Shown here piece by piece: positions 37,267 to 46,397 of a DNA stretch of 64,000 nt. Location: the NCBI GenBank assembly GCA_964585385.1, contig CAZPDP010000007.1, positions 33,022 to 97,021 on the forward strand, given 5' to 3'. The position numbers were made by a program, and so were the translations under genes. The notes beneath the pieces were generated by a model. The model did no database searches. It was not told the origin of the DNA and was given only the letters and a program-made list of their open reading frames with translations. Every line of letters begins with the position of its first letter. The first letter of the stretch is position 1. Source of the DNA: JAGXLC01 sp964585385. Its GTDB lineage: Bacteria > Bacteroidota > Bacteroidia > Bacteroidales > UBA12077.

Positions 37267-38634
37267 TTATAATCCAAACAATAAACGTATACAAATTAAA
37301 GGGATAAAAACAATGAATATTGTCTTAAAGGTAAAAATAAAAGTTGTAATAAACTTAACTCCAGCAAGTTTCATCAAATAAAAACTAAAACCAATCCAAA
37401 AAAGACTTGACAATATACTAAAGGTAATTATCACACTCAAAGGGTCTTCACTAAAGAGAGCAATACCAAGTAGTAAGGGGAACAATCTGAAAATAAACAA
37501 CAACACATTTACTACCAAACCTTTCTCCTGTATTTCAAGAACAGAAAATAACTGAGAAATGGGTGAAGAAATAAAGTTGAATAAAATCCAGATACTTAGA
37601 TATTGAGCATATTGCCCTGCTACAGACCATTCGCTTCCAAAAACAAATCCAAACAAATAGTCTCCCCATACACCAAGTAGAGAAAAAGGGAGCACTCCCA
37701 GGTATAATAATTTTTTATATATCCCGAAAGTAAACTCTTTCAATTCTTCAGGTTTACCCCGCAATTCAGATGCATTCTGGTAATAAACCTGGGAAACAGA
37801 CCGTCCTATAAGACTCATCGGTACAGTGATTATTCTGTGAGCCAGTGAATAAAACCCAACTATGCTTGCTGAAAAAAATGAGGTAAGTAAAAACACCGGG
37901 AGTTGTAAGGAAAAGTTATTGATCAGGTTAGAAGGCATTGTGTACTGAAAAAACTTTTTATATTGATTGGCTTGTTTTTTGAACTCCGATATTCTGAATT
38001 CTGAGAAAAAACGTGTATTTCCTTTTAGAATCCTGTTAAACAAAAATACAGCTGCTCCCATATAACCAAGCACTGTACTAACTATCATTCCTGCTGTTCC
38101 AAAACCTGCAAATCCCATTGCCAGTTTTGAAGAACTAATAAGTCCTGATTGCGTAATTTTTGACAAAGATATATCTTTATACTTTTTTTCCCGGTTACTC
38201 CAGCTTTCAAAAGCATAAAATACGGCATGTAAAAAAACAGCCAAAGGCAGCAAAAGAAGCCAGGGTGCTATTTCAGGTTGTTTAAAAATAACCGCAATTT
38301 GTTTTGAAAATAGCAGAACAACAATCAATAGAACTACCGAAAAAGTCAAAGTCAGGCCAATTGTAAGGCCTGTAATCTGCTTAGCATCATTTTTCTTCTT
38401 TGGCAGCATTATAGCCTGTTCATAACGGCCTGTAGCAATTATAGTCAAAATATTTATCAAACTAACGAAAAGAGCCAGGTTACCAAACTCGGCGGGCTCA
38501 TAGATCCTGGTGAGGACCGGACTGATAGCAATTGCAATTGCCTGGGCAACAGTTGTACCTGTAGTCAATGTAAAGATGTTCTTATACAGTTGTCTTTCTT
38601 TGCCCGGATTCAGTATGTACTCTATAAATTTCAA
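37267..38634 (-). CDS. Polysaccharide flippase Wzx, copy 2
   Basis: A 455-residue membrane protein with about 12 helices, homologous to copy 1: both share VLTRIY-PxEFG and GRYE-AIMLPxK at the same position. Residues about 1-20 form a short cytoplasmic lead (LNPGKERQLYKN) absent from copy 1. The start is a TTG at 38634, two bases after the preceding stop; no in-frame ATG is near. Finding two flippases in one locus is unusual, since a single Wzx normally serves one repeat unit. Confidence 0.9.
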   Translation of the reverse strand: MKFIEYILNPGKERQLYKNIFTLTTGTTVAQAIAIAISPVLTRIYEPAEFGNLALFVSLINILTIIATGRYEQAIMLPKKKNDAKQITGLTIGLTLTFSVVLLIVVLLFSKQIAVIFKQPEIAPWLLLLPLAVFLHAVFYAFESWSNREKKYKDISLSKITQSGLISSSKLAMGFAGFGTAGMIVSTVLGYMGAAVFLFNRILKGNTRFFSEFRISEFKKQANQYKKFFQYTMPSNLINNFSLQLPVFLLTSFFSASIVGFYSLAHRIITVPMSLIGRSVSQVYYQNASELRGKPEELKEFTFGIYKKLLYLGVLPFSLLGVWGDYLFGFVFGSEWSVAGQYAQYLSIWILFNFISSPISQLFSVLEIQEKGLVVNVLLFIFRLFPLLLGIALFSEDPLSVIITFSILSSLFWIGFSFYLMKLAGVKFITTFIFTFKTIFIVFIPLICIRLLFGL

Positions 38635-38636
38635 TG

Positions 38637-39794
38637 TTATAAAGATTCCAAAAAACTTCCTAATTTCTTCATTTTAATATTCCAGTCAAAATTATTTTCT
38701 GCAAACTGACGCAATCTTACTGATACATCCGATTTTTTGTATATACTGATTGTTGAACTGATGAGACCATTAAAATCTACCGGCTCATCATTCTGAGGCA
38801 ATTGGATGTAGCAATCTTCGATCTCGTTGCCATCATATAGATCTACATCCTTGTATCCAATTGCAAAAGGGATTCCTCTTGCAATGTATTCGCGTGTTTT
38901 TAATGGTGTAGCCTCTTTCAATCCTTTTATTCTATGAATACCCAGACTTCCTATTGCCAGATGAGACTGATTATAAACCTTATCAAGATGTTTTCCACTC
39001 ATCGCGCCATATTCAATAACATTTTTACCCAATGAATTCTGTAAATGATTATTTTTCTTATCAATTCCACTATTTCCAACAAGATGCACGGTGATCTCAT
39101 ATTCTCCTTTATAGGCCCTCAGTCCCTTTAACAGCCTGTCCACCCCATGATGCGGGAAGAAGCTGGCTACCATAATAATGCTAAACTTTTTATCTTCAAT
39201 GGGTTTATGTTGCTTTACTGGAATGTCATGAACACCGATCCCATTTGATAAAGATAACACAGGTAAGTTTTTACGATTTGTTTTCCTGCGGTAAAAATCA
39301 GCGATATCTGGTGTCACTGCAACTATTGCTTTAAGTTTAGCATATACCTGACCTGCCAATACACTGTCCAGCAAATATTTCCCCAAATGCCTTCTCGACA
39401 GCATTTCTCCAGTATGTAGTGATTGGTTCTCAAATACTACGCGATCTCTAAAATGACCCAGGAATCGAATTAACGGAATATCCAAATATAGAGGAAAACG
39501 CATATAGACATAATCAAATGGTTCCTTTTTCAGAAGGTTATGCAAAATTCCGAATACCCGCTTACGGTTAATGAATTTAGAAATCAATGGACACGTTGAT
39601 GTCTTAACCACAAGTCTCCAATACTTATGAAATTTCTCTAACTTATATGATTGATCAAGTGTACCATTATATTCAATGAAAATTGCGGTAGTATCATATC
39701 CAAGTTGATTAAGTACTTCAACCTGGGTTTTAATCTTGGCTGTCACCCCAATATTGGCATCCAGTTTTTCGATTGCAATGTAAAATAACCTCAT
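38637..39794 (-). CDS. Glycosyltransferase, GT4-like
   Basis: A 385-residue GT-B-type enzyme. The opening LFYIAIEKLDANIGVTAKIKTQ and the segment VYMRFPLYLDIPLI belong to the acceptor half; VAVTPDIADFYRR and FSIIMVASFFPHHGVDRLL begin the donor half. The E-x7-E motif is weak (LKEATPLKTREYIARGIPFAIGY), so donor binding may differ from the other transferases. It sits 13 bases downstream of the deacetylase gene. Specificity unknown. Confidence 0.85.
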   Translation of the reverse strand: MRLFYIAIEKLDANIGVTAKIKTQVEVLNQLGYDTTAIFIEYNGTLDQSYKLEKFHKYWRLVVKTSTCPLISKFINRKRVFGILHNLLKKEPFDYVYMRFPLYLDIPLIRFLGHFRDRVVFENQSLHTGEMLSRRHLGKYLLDSVLAGQVYAKLKAIVAVTPDIADFYRRKTNRKNLPVLSLSNGIGVHDIPVKQHKPIEDKKFSIIMVASFFPHHGVDRLLKGLRAYKGEYEITVHLVGNSGIDKKNNHLQNSLGKNVIEYGAMSGKHLDKVYNQSHLAIGSLGIHRIKGLKEATPLKTREYIARGIPFAIGYKDVDLYDGNEIEDCYIQLPQNDEPVDFNGLISSTISIYKKSDVSVRLRQFAENNFDWNIKMKKLGSFLESL

Positions 39795-39807
39795 TCTGTC
39801 AAAAACC

Positions 39808-41121
39808 CTATTTCAAATGAATTATTTCCTTATAAAGCTGTCGGTATTTCAGCCATTTCGGGTATCTAAAACTATGATTGTGCCAGAGAATAACAAAATC
39901 ACCATGGAAACGCCTGATTGTGTGAAACATTTCCTTAACCGCATCAAATGAGTCTTCCGGAGAATATTGCAGGTAGTCAATAAGCGTTCCGTCCATCACA
40001 CTGATTGGAAGTTCCGTCAGTTTATACTGCTTTCTTTTAACACAATCAAACACCGGAAACTCGTAACAACTACCACAACGAAATCCCAATACCTCTGGAT
40101 AAGTCAGTGAACTATCAATCTTCATCTCATTCTTTTCTCCTATTTCCCATGTTTCAGGTACTGAAAACTGCAAATAATGTTGTCTAAATTCTTTGATGTC
40201 AACTTCAAAGGACTGCTGTATCTCTCTTAATTCTTTATGCCAGAACGAAAGATTCCTATATGTGCCACGATCAGGATGAAATCCGATAACATGTCCTCTA
40301 GCTTTGATTTTATCCACGATATCTTTTACCTCCTTTCTCTCCGTATCTTCTCCTGACCTGAATATCCGGGCAGCAGAAACCATAAAAAAGAAATGAGATT
40401 GCACGTTTTTGGATTCACTGATATCCATTAAACAGGAAAAAGTATTATAGGGATTTCTTTTTATTGCATTCGAAATAATCCCCCATCTACCATGGGCTAT
40501 GTTAGCCAGATAATCGCGCAATGAATGTTTGGGATAAAATAAATGATCAACATCGTGAGTGGGAATAAACCTGAATTTGCGTTTAGGAAATGGATAATTA
40601 TAATCAAGATATACCAGGATTATTTTCAGGAATTCAGCATATTCATTCACTATAGGCCGGTTTAAAAAACCATGTTGATAAGCCAGGCTTTGCTCTGCAG
40701 GAAATCTTCCATGCCGATCTCTTTTTCTGTTAACATATTCTTCCCACCTGCTAAGCATAAAAAATATGCTGGCAATAAGATCCAGTCCCAGGGTGATAAT
40801 AACAAATTTTCCTGTTTTGTTAATGTCAAGATAATCAGCACCATAAATTATAGGTAGCGGAGAATCTTCATTAAAAGTTGAATTCAGCCATTTAATTTGA
40901 GAAGGCAAATGCTCTCTTTTTAAATAAGTTTCCTGGTATCTGGAAAAGAAATGATCTTCAATATCGATTCTGTTTCCGTTTGGTAATTCAATGGTGGTCT
41001 TATTAGTCAAACTGCTCTTTTCCAGGTGATATTCAATACCTAAAAAATATTTAAAGAGCACTTCAATGGCGTATTTTTTTTCAATAAAATTGGGTTCTGA
41101 AATCTTGACAAGAAGGGTCAT
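39808..41121 (-). CDS. Polysaccharide deacetylase family protein (NodB-like)
   Basis: A 437-residue protein with an N-terminal domain of about 180 residues found in Bacteroidetes relatives and a C-terminal NodB-like barrel. The metal site includes PTHDVDHL near residue 190 and HPDRGTY near 285, with a later RQHYLQFS and VILWHNHSF (about 410) supplying the catalytic base region. It has no signal peptide, so cytoplasmic de-N-acetylation of a lipid-linked sugar is more likely than modification of an exported polymer. Catalytic residues are partly conserved, so the enzyme could also be degenerate. It lies 3 bases after the GNAT gene. Confidence 0.85.
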   Translation of the reverse strand: MTLLVKISEPNFIEKKYAIEVLFKYFLGIEYHLEKSSLTNKTTIELPNGNRIDIEDHFFSRYQETYLKREHLPSQIKWLNSTFNEDSPLPIIYGADYLDINKTGKFVIITLGLDLIASIFFMLSRWEEYVNRKRDRHGRFPAEQSLAYQHGFLNRPIVNEYAEFLKIILVYLDYNYPFPKRKFRFIPTHDVDHLFYPKHSLRDYLANIAHGRWGIISNAIKRNPYNTFSCLMDISESKNVQSHFFFMVSAARIFRSGEDTERKEVKDIVDKIKARGHVIGFHPDRGTYRNLSFWHKELREIQQSFEVDIKEFRQHYLQFSVPETWEIGEKNEMKIDSSLTYPEVLGFRCGSCYEFPVFDCVKRKQYKLTELPISVMDGTLIDYLQYSPEDSFDAVKEMFHTIRRFHGDFVILWHNHSFRYPKWLKYRQLYKEIIHLK

Positions 41122-41124
41122 GAA

Positions 41125-42081
41125 TTAAAATAACTCTCTTTTAATAAACCAGTAAAAACGAAGAATTTTTGAATTTTCTTTAGAGATATTCATATATGGG
41201 ACAGGTTCGCCTCCTAATGACCTGATCCGGGTTTCCACATTTTTCATCATACTACCTAAAAAATCAAACGTCAAATTCTGTCTCGAAGCAAATTGAATCA
41301 TTTCCCAATATAGTAAATATTCAGCGCCGCTATTACGGTATTCAGGATTAGAACTACCGGCAAGGATGTAAAAAGCTTGTTCATCATAAACCCCGGCAAC
41401 AGCTGAATGGATTTTTTTATTATTATCAATTGCAAACAAGATTTTCGCAGCATTTTTATCCTGGCATGTTTTTATAATATCGCCAAACAAACCCCGTGAA
41501 TAGGGAATTTCTTCCCCTTGCCGGTCAAATGTCTTCTGGTTAATGTTGTAAAATGCACCCCAATCATTACTTTCAATTACTTCTACCTTTTTCTTTGCTT
41601 TTTTTATGTGATTTCTTGCGGTGGAGTCAAAGGCATCCCATACCTTATCTAAATCTGACAAGTCACTGATTGTGTATGTATACCTTGTAGTCTGCTTAAA
41701 ATTATTCCAGTAAAAGGGTAGCCAGTTTTGAAAACGATGGTGAAAATTCATATTAAGGTATTGAAAACGAGGCAGTCTACAAATTAGTTCTTCAAAAATT
41801 TGTTCTTCAAATCCTATTCTTTTGATTTTTTTTTGTCCTTCAGGAAATATTATGTAGGGAGAAATATTTTGGGTTAGCGCGGGCATTTTTATATACCGCA
41901 ATCCATATTTTTCTACAAAATAGAACGGTAAAGCGCCAGCTAATTTATCTCGTTTATAAGCAAGAGCAACATCCCAGTTTTCTTTTCCACAAACAGTATC
42001 CAGCCACCAATCTTTTGAAAAAAGTTTTACATCAGAATTATTTGCACAGAGTTTGCGGTAAATACTTTTCCGTTCTTCCAT
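41125..42081 (-). CDS. FemAB-like GNAT N-acyltransferase
   Basis: A 318-residue protein with a duplicated GNAT fold of the type found in polysaccharide loci (Acetyltransf_6/FemAB-like). Recognisable pieces are ALPFYFVEKYGLRYIKMPAL, DSTARNHIKKAKKK and the end AEYLLYWEMIQFASRQNLTFDFLGS, the usual location of the acyl-donor pocket. It has no membrane segment. Role: adds an acyl group to an amino sugar, inferred from family only. It is the most upstream modifier gene in the locus, with 253 gene-free bases before the epimerase gene. Confidence 0.85.
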   Translation of the reverse strand: MEERKSIYRKLCANNSDVKLFSKDWWLDTVCGKENWDVALAYKRDKLAGALPFYFVEKYGLRYIKMPALTQNISPYIIFPEGQKKIKRIGFEEQIFEELICRLPRFQYLNMNFHHRFQNWLPFYWNNFKQTTRYTYTISDLSDLDKVWDAFDSTARNHIKKAKKKVEVIESNDWGAFYNINQKTFDRQGEEIPYSRGLFGDIIKTCQDKNAAKILFAIDNNKKIHSAVAGVYDEQAFYILAGSSNPEYRNSGAEYLLYWEMIQFASRQNLTFDFLGSMMKNVETRIRSLGGEPVPYMNISKENSKILRFYWFIKRELF

Positions 42082-42334
42082 TAAAGTGCTATTTGAATCA
42101 GGTACCTTAGAAATAAGTAAAACGATTTGATGTCAGAAAATTAAGACTGTAAATTTTTATATAACAACGACATAAAATGAGTTTCATTTCGTCTTGATTT
42201 CGATCTTAGTGAAAACAATTTGTTTTCAGATGTGGAGATTATACTCCTTATTCAAACAATAGCTTATAATTATCATCTTTAAAACACCTAAACAACTCCC
42301 GTTCCCGTCAAATATCTCTTCAGTTTGCCTGCTA

Positions 42335-43387
42335 TTACACCTTATAATATTCCCTGTACCATTTAACAAATCTCTTAACCCCTTCTTCCACTGGTGTGGA
42401 TGGCTGATAGCCCAAATCGTTTCTAAGGTTGCTGACATCAGCCCAGGTTCTGGGCACATCTCCGGGTTGAAGGGGCATAAAATTTTTATTTGCCTCTTTT
42501 CCCAACGATTCTTCAATAGCTTGTATGAAATCCATCAGGTTCACCGGGGAGCTGTTACCAATATTATAAATTTTATAGGGAGCTAATGAACTGGATGGCT
42601 CAGGGTCTTTACCACTCCAAAGTTCATTCGGTTTCGGAGCAGTCAATGTAACCTTTTCTATTCCGCTGACAATATCATCAATATAAGTAAAATCCCGTTC
42701 CATATTCCCGTTGTTATAAACATCAATCGGGTTTCCCTCCAGGATAGCCTTGGTAAATTTAAATAAGGCCATATCCGGTCTGCCCCAGGGCCCGTAAACA
42801 GTAAAAAATCTCAGTCCAGTTGTAGGTAAATCATACAAATAACTATAAGTATGAGCCATCAGTTCATTACTCTTCTTACTTGCCGCATAAAGGCTTATCG
42901 GGTGATCCACATTGTCATTTTCAGAAAACGGCATCTCTTCATTTAACCCATAAACACTTGAACTGCTGGCATAAACAAGATGTTTCACTTCATAGTGCCT
43001 GCAACCTTCCAGGATATTAAGGAAACCTTCCCAGTTTGATTTCAGATATGCTTCAGGGTGTGTCAAACTATATCGAACACCAGCCTGGGCAGCAAGGTGG
43101 ACAACCTTATCAAACCTGTTCTTGTCAAAAAACTCAAAAAGCTTGTCCTTATCCGAAAGATCCAGTCTAATAAAATGGTAATTCGGATTTTCACTACTTT
43201 TCAGTAATTGATTATACGTATCACCGTCTAATTCAATACCATGCTTTGATAACCTCGAATATTTAAGTTCCGGCTCATAATAATCATTAATGTTATCCAG
43301 ACCTATGATTTCATGGTTATCTTCAAGCAGTTTAGTTACCAAATGATATCCTATAAAACCTGCAGTACCAGTTACTAATATTTTCAT
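42335..43387 (-). CDS. UDP-glucuronate 4-epimerase (CapI/LpsL-like SDR)
   Basis: Interconverts UDP-glucuronate and UDP-galacturonate, 350 residues. The Rossmann start is VTGTAGFIGYHL at 5-16, the long VVHLAAQAGVRYSLTHPEAY segment is the signature of this epimerase group, and the catalytic Tyr167 and Lys171 lie in YAASKKS, with the Ser in ASSSSVYG. The length and the DNINDYYEPELK insert fit CapI. It is 104 bases downstream of the UDP-sugar dehydrogenase. Together these give acidic sugars for the polymer. Confidence 0.93.
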   Translation of the reverse strand: MKILVTGTAGFIGYHLVTKLLEDNHEIIGLDNINDYYEPELKYSRLSKHGIELDGDTYNQLLKSSENPNYHFIRLDLSDKDKLFEFFDKNRFDKVVHLAAQAGVRYSLTHPEAYLKSNWEGFLNILEGCRHYEVKHLVYASSSSVYGLNEEMPFSENDNVDHPISLYAASKKSNELMAHTYSYLYDLPTTGLRFFTVYGPWGRPDMALFKFTKAILEGNPIDVYNNGNMERDFTYIDDIVSGIEKVTLTAPKPNELWSGKDPEPSSSLAPYKIYNIGNSSPVNLMDFIQAIEESLGKEANKNFMPLQPGDVPRTWADVSNLRNDLGYQPSTPVEEGVKRFVKWYREYYKV

Positions 43388-43491
43388 GTCAATTTTAAAC
43401 TTATACAGCTCCGCCAGCTCAGTTACAAAAACAAGACAAACTAAGCTTTTGGAAAACCAATAAAAACTTAACTATCAAATTATTGCAATAT

Positions 43492-44784
43492 TTATAAACT
43501 CCAATAATCAAGGTTCTGAATCTTATCTCTGAAAATTCCTTTCACATCAACAAAAACAGCATCATCTCCAGCAAGTTTCATAAAATCCTGCTCCTGGAGT
43601 TTTGCATATTGTTCATGGCTTACAGCGACTACAATAGCATCGTATGCTCCTTTAGGTTCATCCTTTAATTCAATGCCATATTCTTCCTTCAGTTCCTCAG
43701 AAGAAGCGTATGGATCAATCATATCCACCTTTGATATTCCAAATGAGCAAAGCTCATTATAGACATCCACAACCTTAGAGTTCCTGATATCGCTAACATT
43801 CTCCTTAAAAGTGACACCCATAATAAGCACTTTCACTTCTCTTGGATTTTTTTCCTTGGCTATTAGTTTTTTCACCAATTGCTTAGCCATGTATCCACCC
43901 ATAGAATCATTCACAAACCTGCCGGCATTGATAATCTGTGCATGGTAACCCAGTTCTTTCGCCTTGTAAGTCAAATAATAAGGATCCACTCCTATACAGT
44001 GTCCCCCTACCAAACCCGGATAAAATTTAAGGAAGTTCCATTTTGTCGCAGCAGCTTCAATAACCTCATAGGTATTAATTCCCATTCGGTTGAAAATAAT
44101 TGACAATTCATTCATGAATGCAATGTTGAGGTCTCTTTGTGTATTTTCAATGATCTTGGCAGCTTCGGCAACTTTAATAGTGCTTGCCCTGTGAACTCCT
44201 GCCTCAATCACCATTTCATAAACTTTTGCTATATTTTCAGAGGATTCTTCATCACAACCTGAGGTTACCTTTGTTATAGTTGTAAGGGTATGTACCTTAT
44301 CTCCCGGGTTAATTCGTTCCGGGCTAAAACCAACCTTAAAGTCTTCGATATATTTGAGCCCCGATTCTTTTTCCAGTATAGGCACACATTCCTCTTCAGT
44401 TGCTCCCGGGAAAACTGTAGATTCATACACTACATAATCTCCCTCTTTAAGCACTTTTCCAACAGTTTCCGTAGCTGAAAGAAGTGGTTTGAGTTCCGGT
44501 TCGTTGTGTTCATTTATCGGTGTAGGAACAGCGACTATGTAGAATTTAGCTTCTTTTAAATCTTCAGGATTATAAGTGAACTCAATATCACACCCTTCGA
44601 AGGCCGAAGAAGGAACTTCCCTGCTGGGGTCAATATTGTTTTTCATCATTTCCACCCGTTCGGGTTTAATATCAAAACCAATGATGGGTACTTTTCTCGC
44701 AAATTCCAGTGCAATGGGTAATCCAACGTACCCCAGACCTATTACAGCTATCTTTTCTTGTTTATTAACAATCTTTTCGTACAT
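43492..44784 (-). CDS. UDP-sugar 6-dehydrogenase (WbpO/TviB-type)
   Basis: Oxidises C6 of a UDP-(N-acetyl)hexosamine to the uronate using NAD+, 430 residues. The dinucleotide fold GLGYVGLPIA is at 16-25, PTP-type VAVPTPINEHNEP near 84, and the catalytic Cys263 in LVGGHCIGVDPYYL. The sequence is closer to the TviB/WbpO group than to plain UDP-glucose dehydrogenases, so UDP-GalNAc or UDP-GlcNAc is the probable substrate. It lies 12 bases downstream of the WlbA-like gene. The exact sugar would need a test. Confidence 0.93.
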   Translation of the reverse strand: MYEKIVNKQEKIAVIGLGYVGLPIALEFARKVPIIGFDIKPERVEMMKNNIDPSREVPSSAFEGCDIEFTYNPEDLKEAKFYIVAVPTPINEHNEPELKPLLSATETVGKVLKEGDYVVYESTVFPGATEEECVPILEKESGLKYIEDFKVGFSPERINPGDKVHTLTTITKVTSGCDEESSENIAKVYEMVIEAGVHRASTIKVAEAAKIIENTQRDLNIAFMNELSIIFNRMGINTYEVIEAAATKWNFLKFYPGLVGGHCIGVDPYYLTYKAKELGYHAQIINAGRFVNDSMGGYMAKQLVKKLIAKEKNPREVKVLIMGVTFKENVSDIRNSKVVDVYNELCSFGISKVDMIDPYASSEELKEEYGIELKDEPKGAYDAIVVAVSHEQYAKLQEQDFMKLAGDDAVFVDVKGIFRDKIQNLDYWSL

Positions 44785-44796
44785 GATTAATTAAAA

Positions 44797-45750
44797 TTAT
44801 TGTATTTTTTTACAAAATGGATGATATTCTCCTCTGAGACCAACAGGAGTCGAATTACGAATTGTATAAACTGTTTCTATCGATTTCCTGGAGGCTTCCA
44901 GTCCGAAACCTTTTCCTTTAAGTATTTCCTGGTAAGACAAGGTATGCAAATCGGTGAATCCACCGCTGAATTCAATTTCCTCCCCGTCTACAGTAATTGA
45001 CCGGTAAGTCCTTTTTCCTTCATTTTTCATTTCATCAGGGATATCGTTGTAGTCAACGCTTAAAAACCACCTAACCCTTGCTTTTTCCAGTTCCAGATAA
45101 CCAGCAGCTTTATCTTTCTGGTAAAGATGGACGACATTTAGCTGCACATCTCCAAAGATCCATGTCAGCATATCGTAAAAATGCACACCGATATTTGTAG
45201 CTATTCCTCCTGATTTTTGCTCATCCCCTTTCCATGAGATAAAATACCAGTTTCCCCGTGAAGTTATATAAGTCAGATCGATGTCATAAACTTTATCGGA
45301 AGGACCGTTATCCACTTTCTTTTTTAACTCAATAATACTGGGATGATGTCTCAGCTGCAGAATATTATAGACTTTACGCTGAGTTTCTTTTTCTATTTCA
45401 ATAAGTGCATCCAGATTCCAGGGATTCAAAACCACAGGTTTTTCGCAAATAGCATCTGCTCCCTGTCTCAGGGCAAAACGAATATGAGAATCATGCAAAT
45501 AGTTTGGTGTACAAATACTAACATAATCAATCTTAGTCCCCTTGCGCTTCAACTTGTCCAAATGCCTGTCAAAACGCTCATATTCCGTAAAAAAATCAGC
45601 GTAGGGAAAATAACTGTCAATGGCTCCTACGCTGTCGAATTTATCAAGGGTGGCAACAAGATTATTACCAGTTTCCAGAATGGCACGAAGGTGCCGGATT
45701 GCAATATATCCTGCTACTCCGATTAATGCAAAATTTTTACTCTTGCTCAT
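44797..45750 (-). CDS. Gfo/Idh/MocA-family oxidoreductase (WlbA/WbpB-like)
   Basis: NAD-dependent 3-dehydrogenase acting on a UDP-N-acetylglucosaminuronate, 317 residues. The Rossmann start GVAGYIAIRHL is at 11-21, the CEKPVVLNPWN segment holds the catalytic Lys, and GNWYFISWKGDEQKSGG plus GVHFYDMLTWIFGD are typical of the WlbA group. This enzyme normally works with a PLP aminotransferase and an N-acetyltransferase to make a 2,3-diamino uronate; only the DegT gene far downstream could be the aminotransferase. The ATG at 45750 was chosen over a TTG at 45810. It is the first gene of the polysaccharide transcript, 36 bases after a candidate -7 box. Confidence 0.88.
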   Translation of the reverse strand: MSKSKNFALIGVAGYIAIRHLRAILETGNNLVATLDKFDSVGAIDSYFPYADFFTEYERFDRHLDKLKRKGTKIDYVSICTPNYLHDSHIRFALRQGADAICEKPVVLNPWNLDALIEIEKETQRKVYNILQLRHHPSIIELKKKVDNGPSDKVYDIDLTYITSRGNWYFISWKGDEQKSGGIATNIGVHFYDMLTWIFGDVQLNVVHLYQKDKAAGYLELEKARVRWFLSVDYNDIPDEMKNEGKRTYRSITVDGEEIEFSGGFTDLHTLSYQEILKGKGFGLEASRKSIETVYTIRNSTPVGLRGEYHPFCKKIQ

Positions 45751-45786
45751 AAAAAATAATTTTTCCGTGTACTTTGAATCAGCGAC

Positions 45787-45794
45787 CAAATATA
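45787..45794 (-). promoter_or_regulatory. Candidate -7 box for the polysaccharide operon
   Basis: The minus strand reads TATATTTG, an exact TAnnTTTG, 36 bases upstream of the WlbA-like start. A TTTA lies at the -33 distance (18-base spacer), one base off TTTG. It would drive the whole downstream block of 17 genes, as only short gaps follow. Confidence 0.45.
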
Positions 45795-45867
45795 CTGAAA
45801 AATTGACCAATTTAAATGTATGAATTCAGAATTTTGCCTGAGCATTATCAGGTTACCCAGTTGCTAT

Positions 45868-46194
45868 TCATTCATCCAGCCAGGGATCGTTTGAAAGGTT
45901 GGTTGATGAATAAATATCGAGCTGCTGGGAACGAAGGATGTCAAAACACATCTCACGCATATTACGGGCTTCTTTGTGCCCGGGGTTAATTTTAAGAACC
46001 TCCCGGAGGGTATTTATGGCTTCTGAATACTGCTGTAAATGGTTGTAAATTTTTGCTTTTTCCACCATCAACTCAGTATTCTCAGGAACTCTTTCAAGCT
46101 CTTCATCAAGCATCTTTAAGGCTTTTTCATATTCTTCCTGTTCAGCCAACTTCCTGATTTTAATAAGGTTTGTGTTATTATCATTGTTATTCAT
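45868..46194 (-). CDS. Small tetratricopeptide-repeat protein
   Basis: A 108-residue soluble helical protein with a single clear TPR pair: KIRKLAEQEEYEKALKMLDE and AKIYNHLQQYSEAINTLREV, with the usual positions (W/L-G-Y-A-F-P pattern). The N-terminus is Asn-rich and probably disordered. The ATG at 46194 was preferred to a GTG at 46218. TPR proteins mediate contacts between partners; which ones is unknown. It stands between the polysaccharide locus and the DUF6048 gene with 117 bases to the former. Confidence 0.85.
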   Translation of the reverse strand: MNNNDNNTNLIKIRKLAEQEEYEKALKMLDEELERVPENTELMVEKAKIYNHLQQYSEAINTLREVLKINPGHKEARNMREMCFDILRSQQLDIYSSTNLSNDPWLDE

Positions 46195-46313
46195 AGGATT
46201 TCTATTTTTATAACCCACAAAGATAAATATAACCCACTAAATTTTTATATTTAATTAATCTTAATAAAAGAATTTTATAGATTAGAAGCCTTTACACTAA
46301 ATAAAACCCAAAT

Positions 46314-46330
46314 TGAGCGATCTTCGCTCA
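46314..46330 (-). terminator. Hairpin downstream of the DUF6048 gene
   Basis: TGAGCGA-TCT-TCGCTCA is a perfect seven-pair stem with a three-base loop. On the minus strand it is followed by ATTTGGGTTTTATTT, which is only moderately T-rich. It may end the deformylase-DUF6452-DUF6048 group. Confidence 0.4.
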
Positions 46331-46397
46331 CTATTGTTTTAAATAAACAGATTTGTATAAGACTGGGTATTTCGCTCCAGGACAATGATAAAAACAA

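Noticed and set aside
42226..42516. A 96-codon minus-strand frame straddling the end of the epimerase gene
   Set aside because: It overlaps the epimerase in another frame on the same strand and lacks any recognisable feature.
45343..45726. A 127-codon plus-strand frame
   Set aside because: It is antisense to the WlbA-like gene, which has all expected motifs.
26698..45750. A mobile genomic island
   Set aside because: No integrase, transposase, tRNA-adjacent direct repeats or abrupt change in composition was noticed at either end, so a standing polysaccharide locus is the simpler reading.
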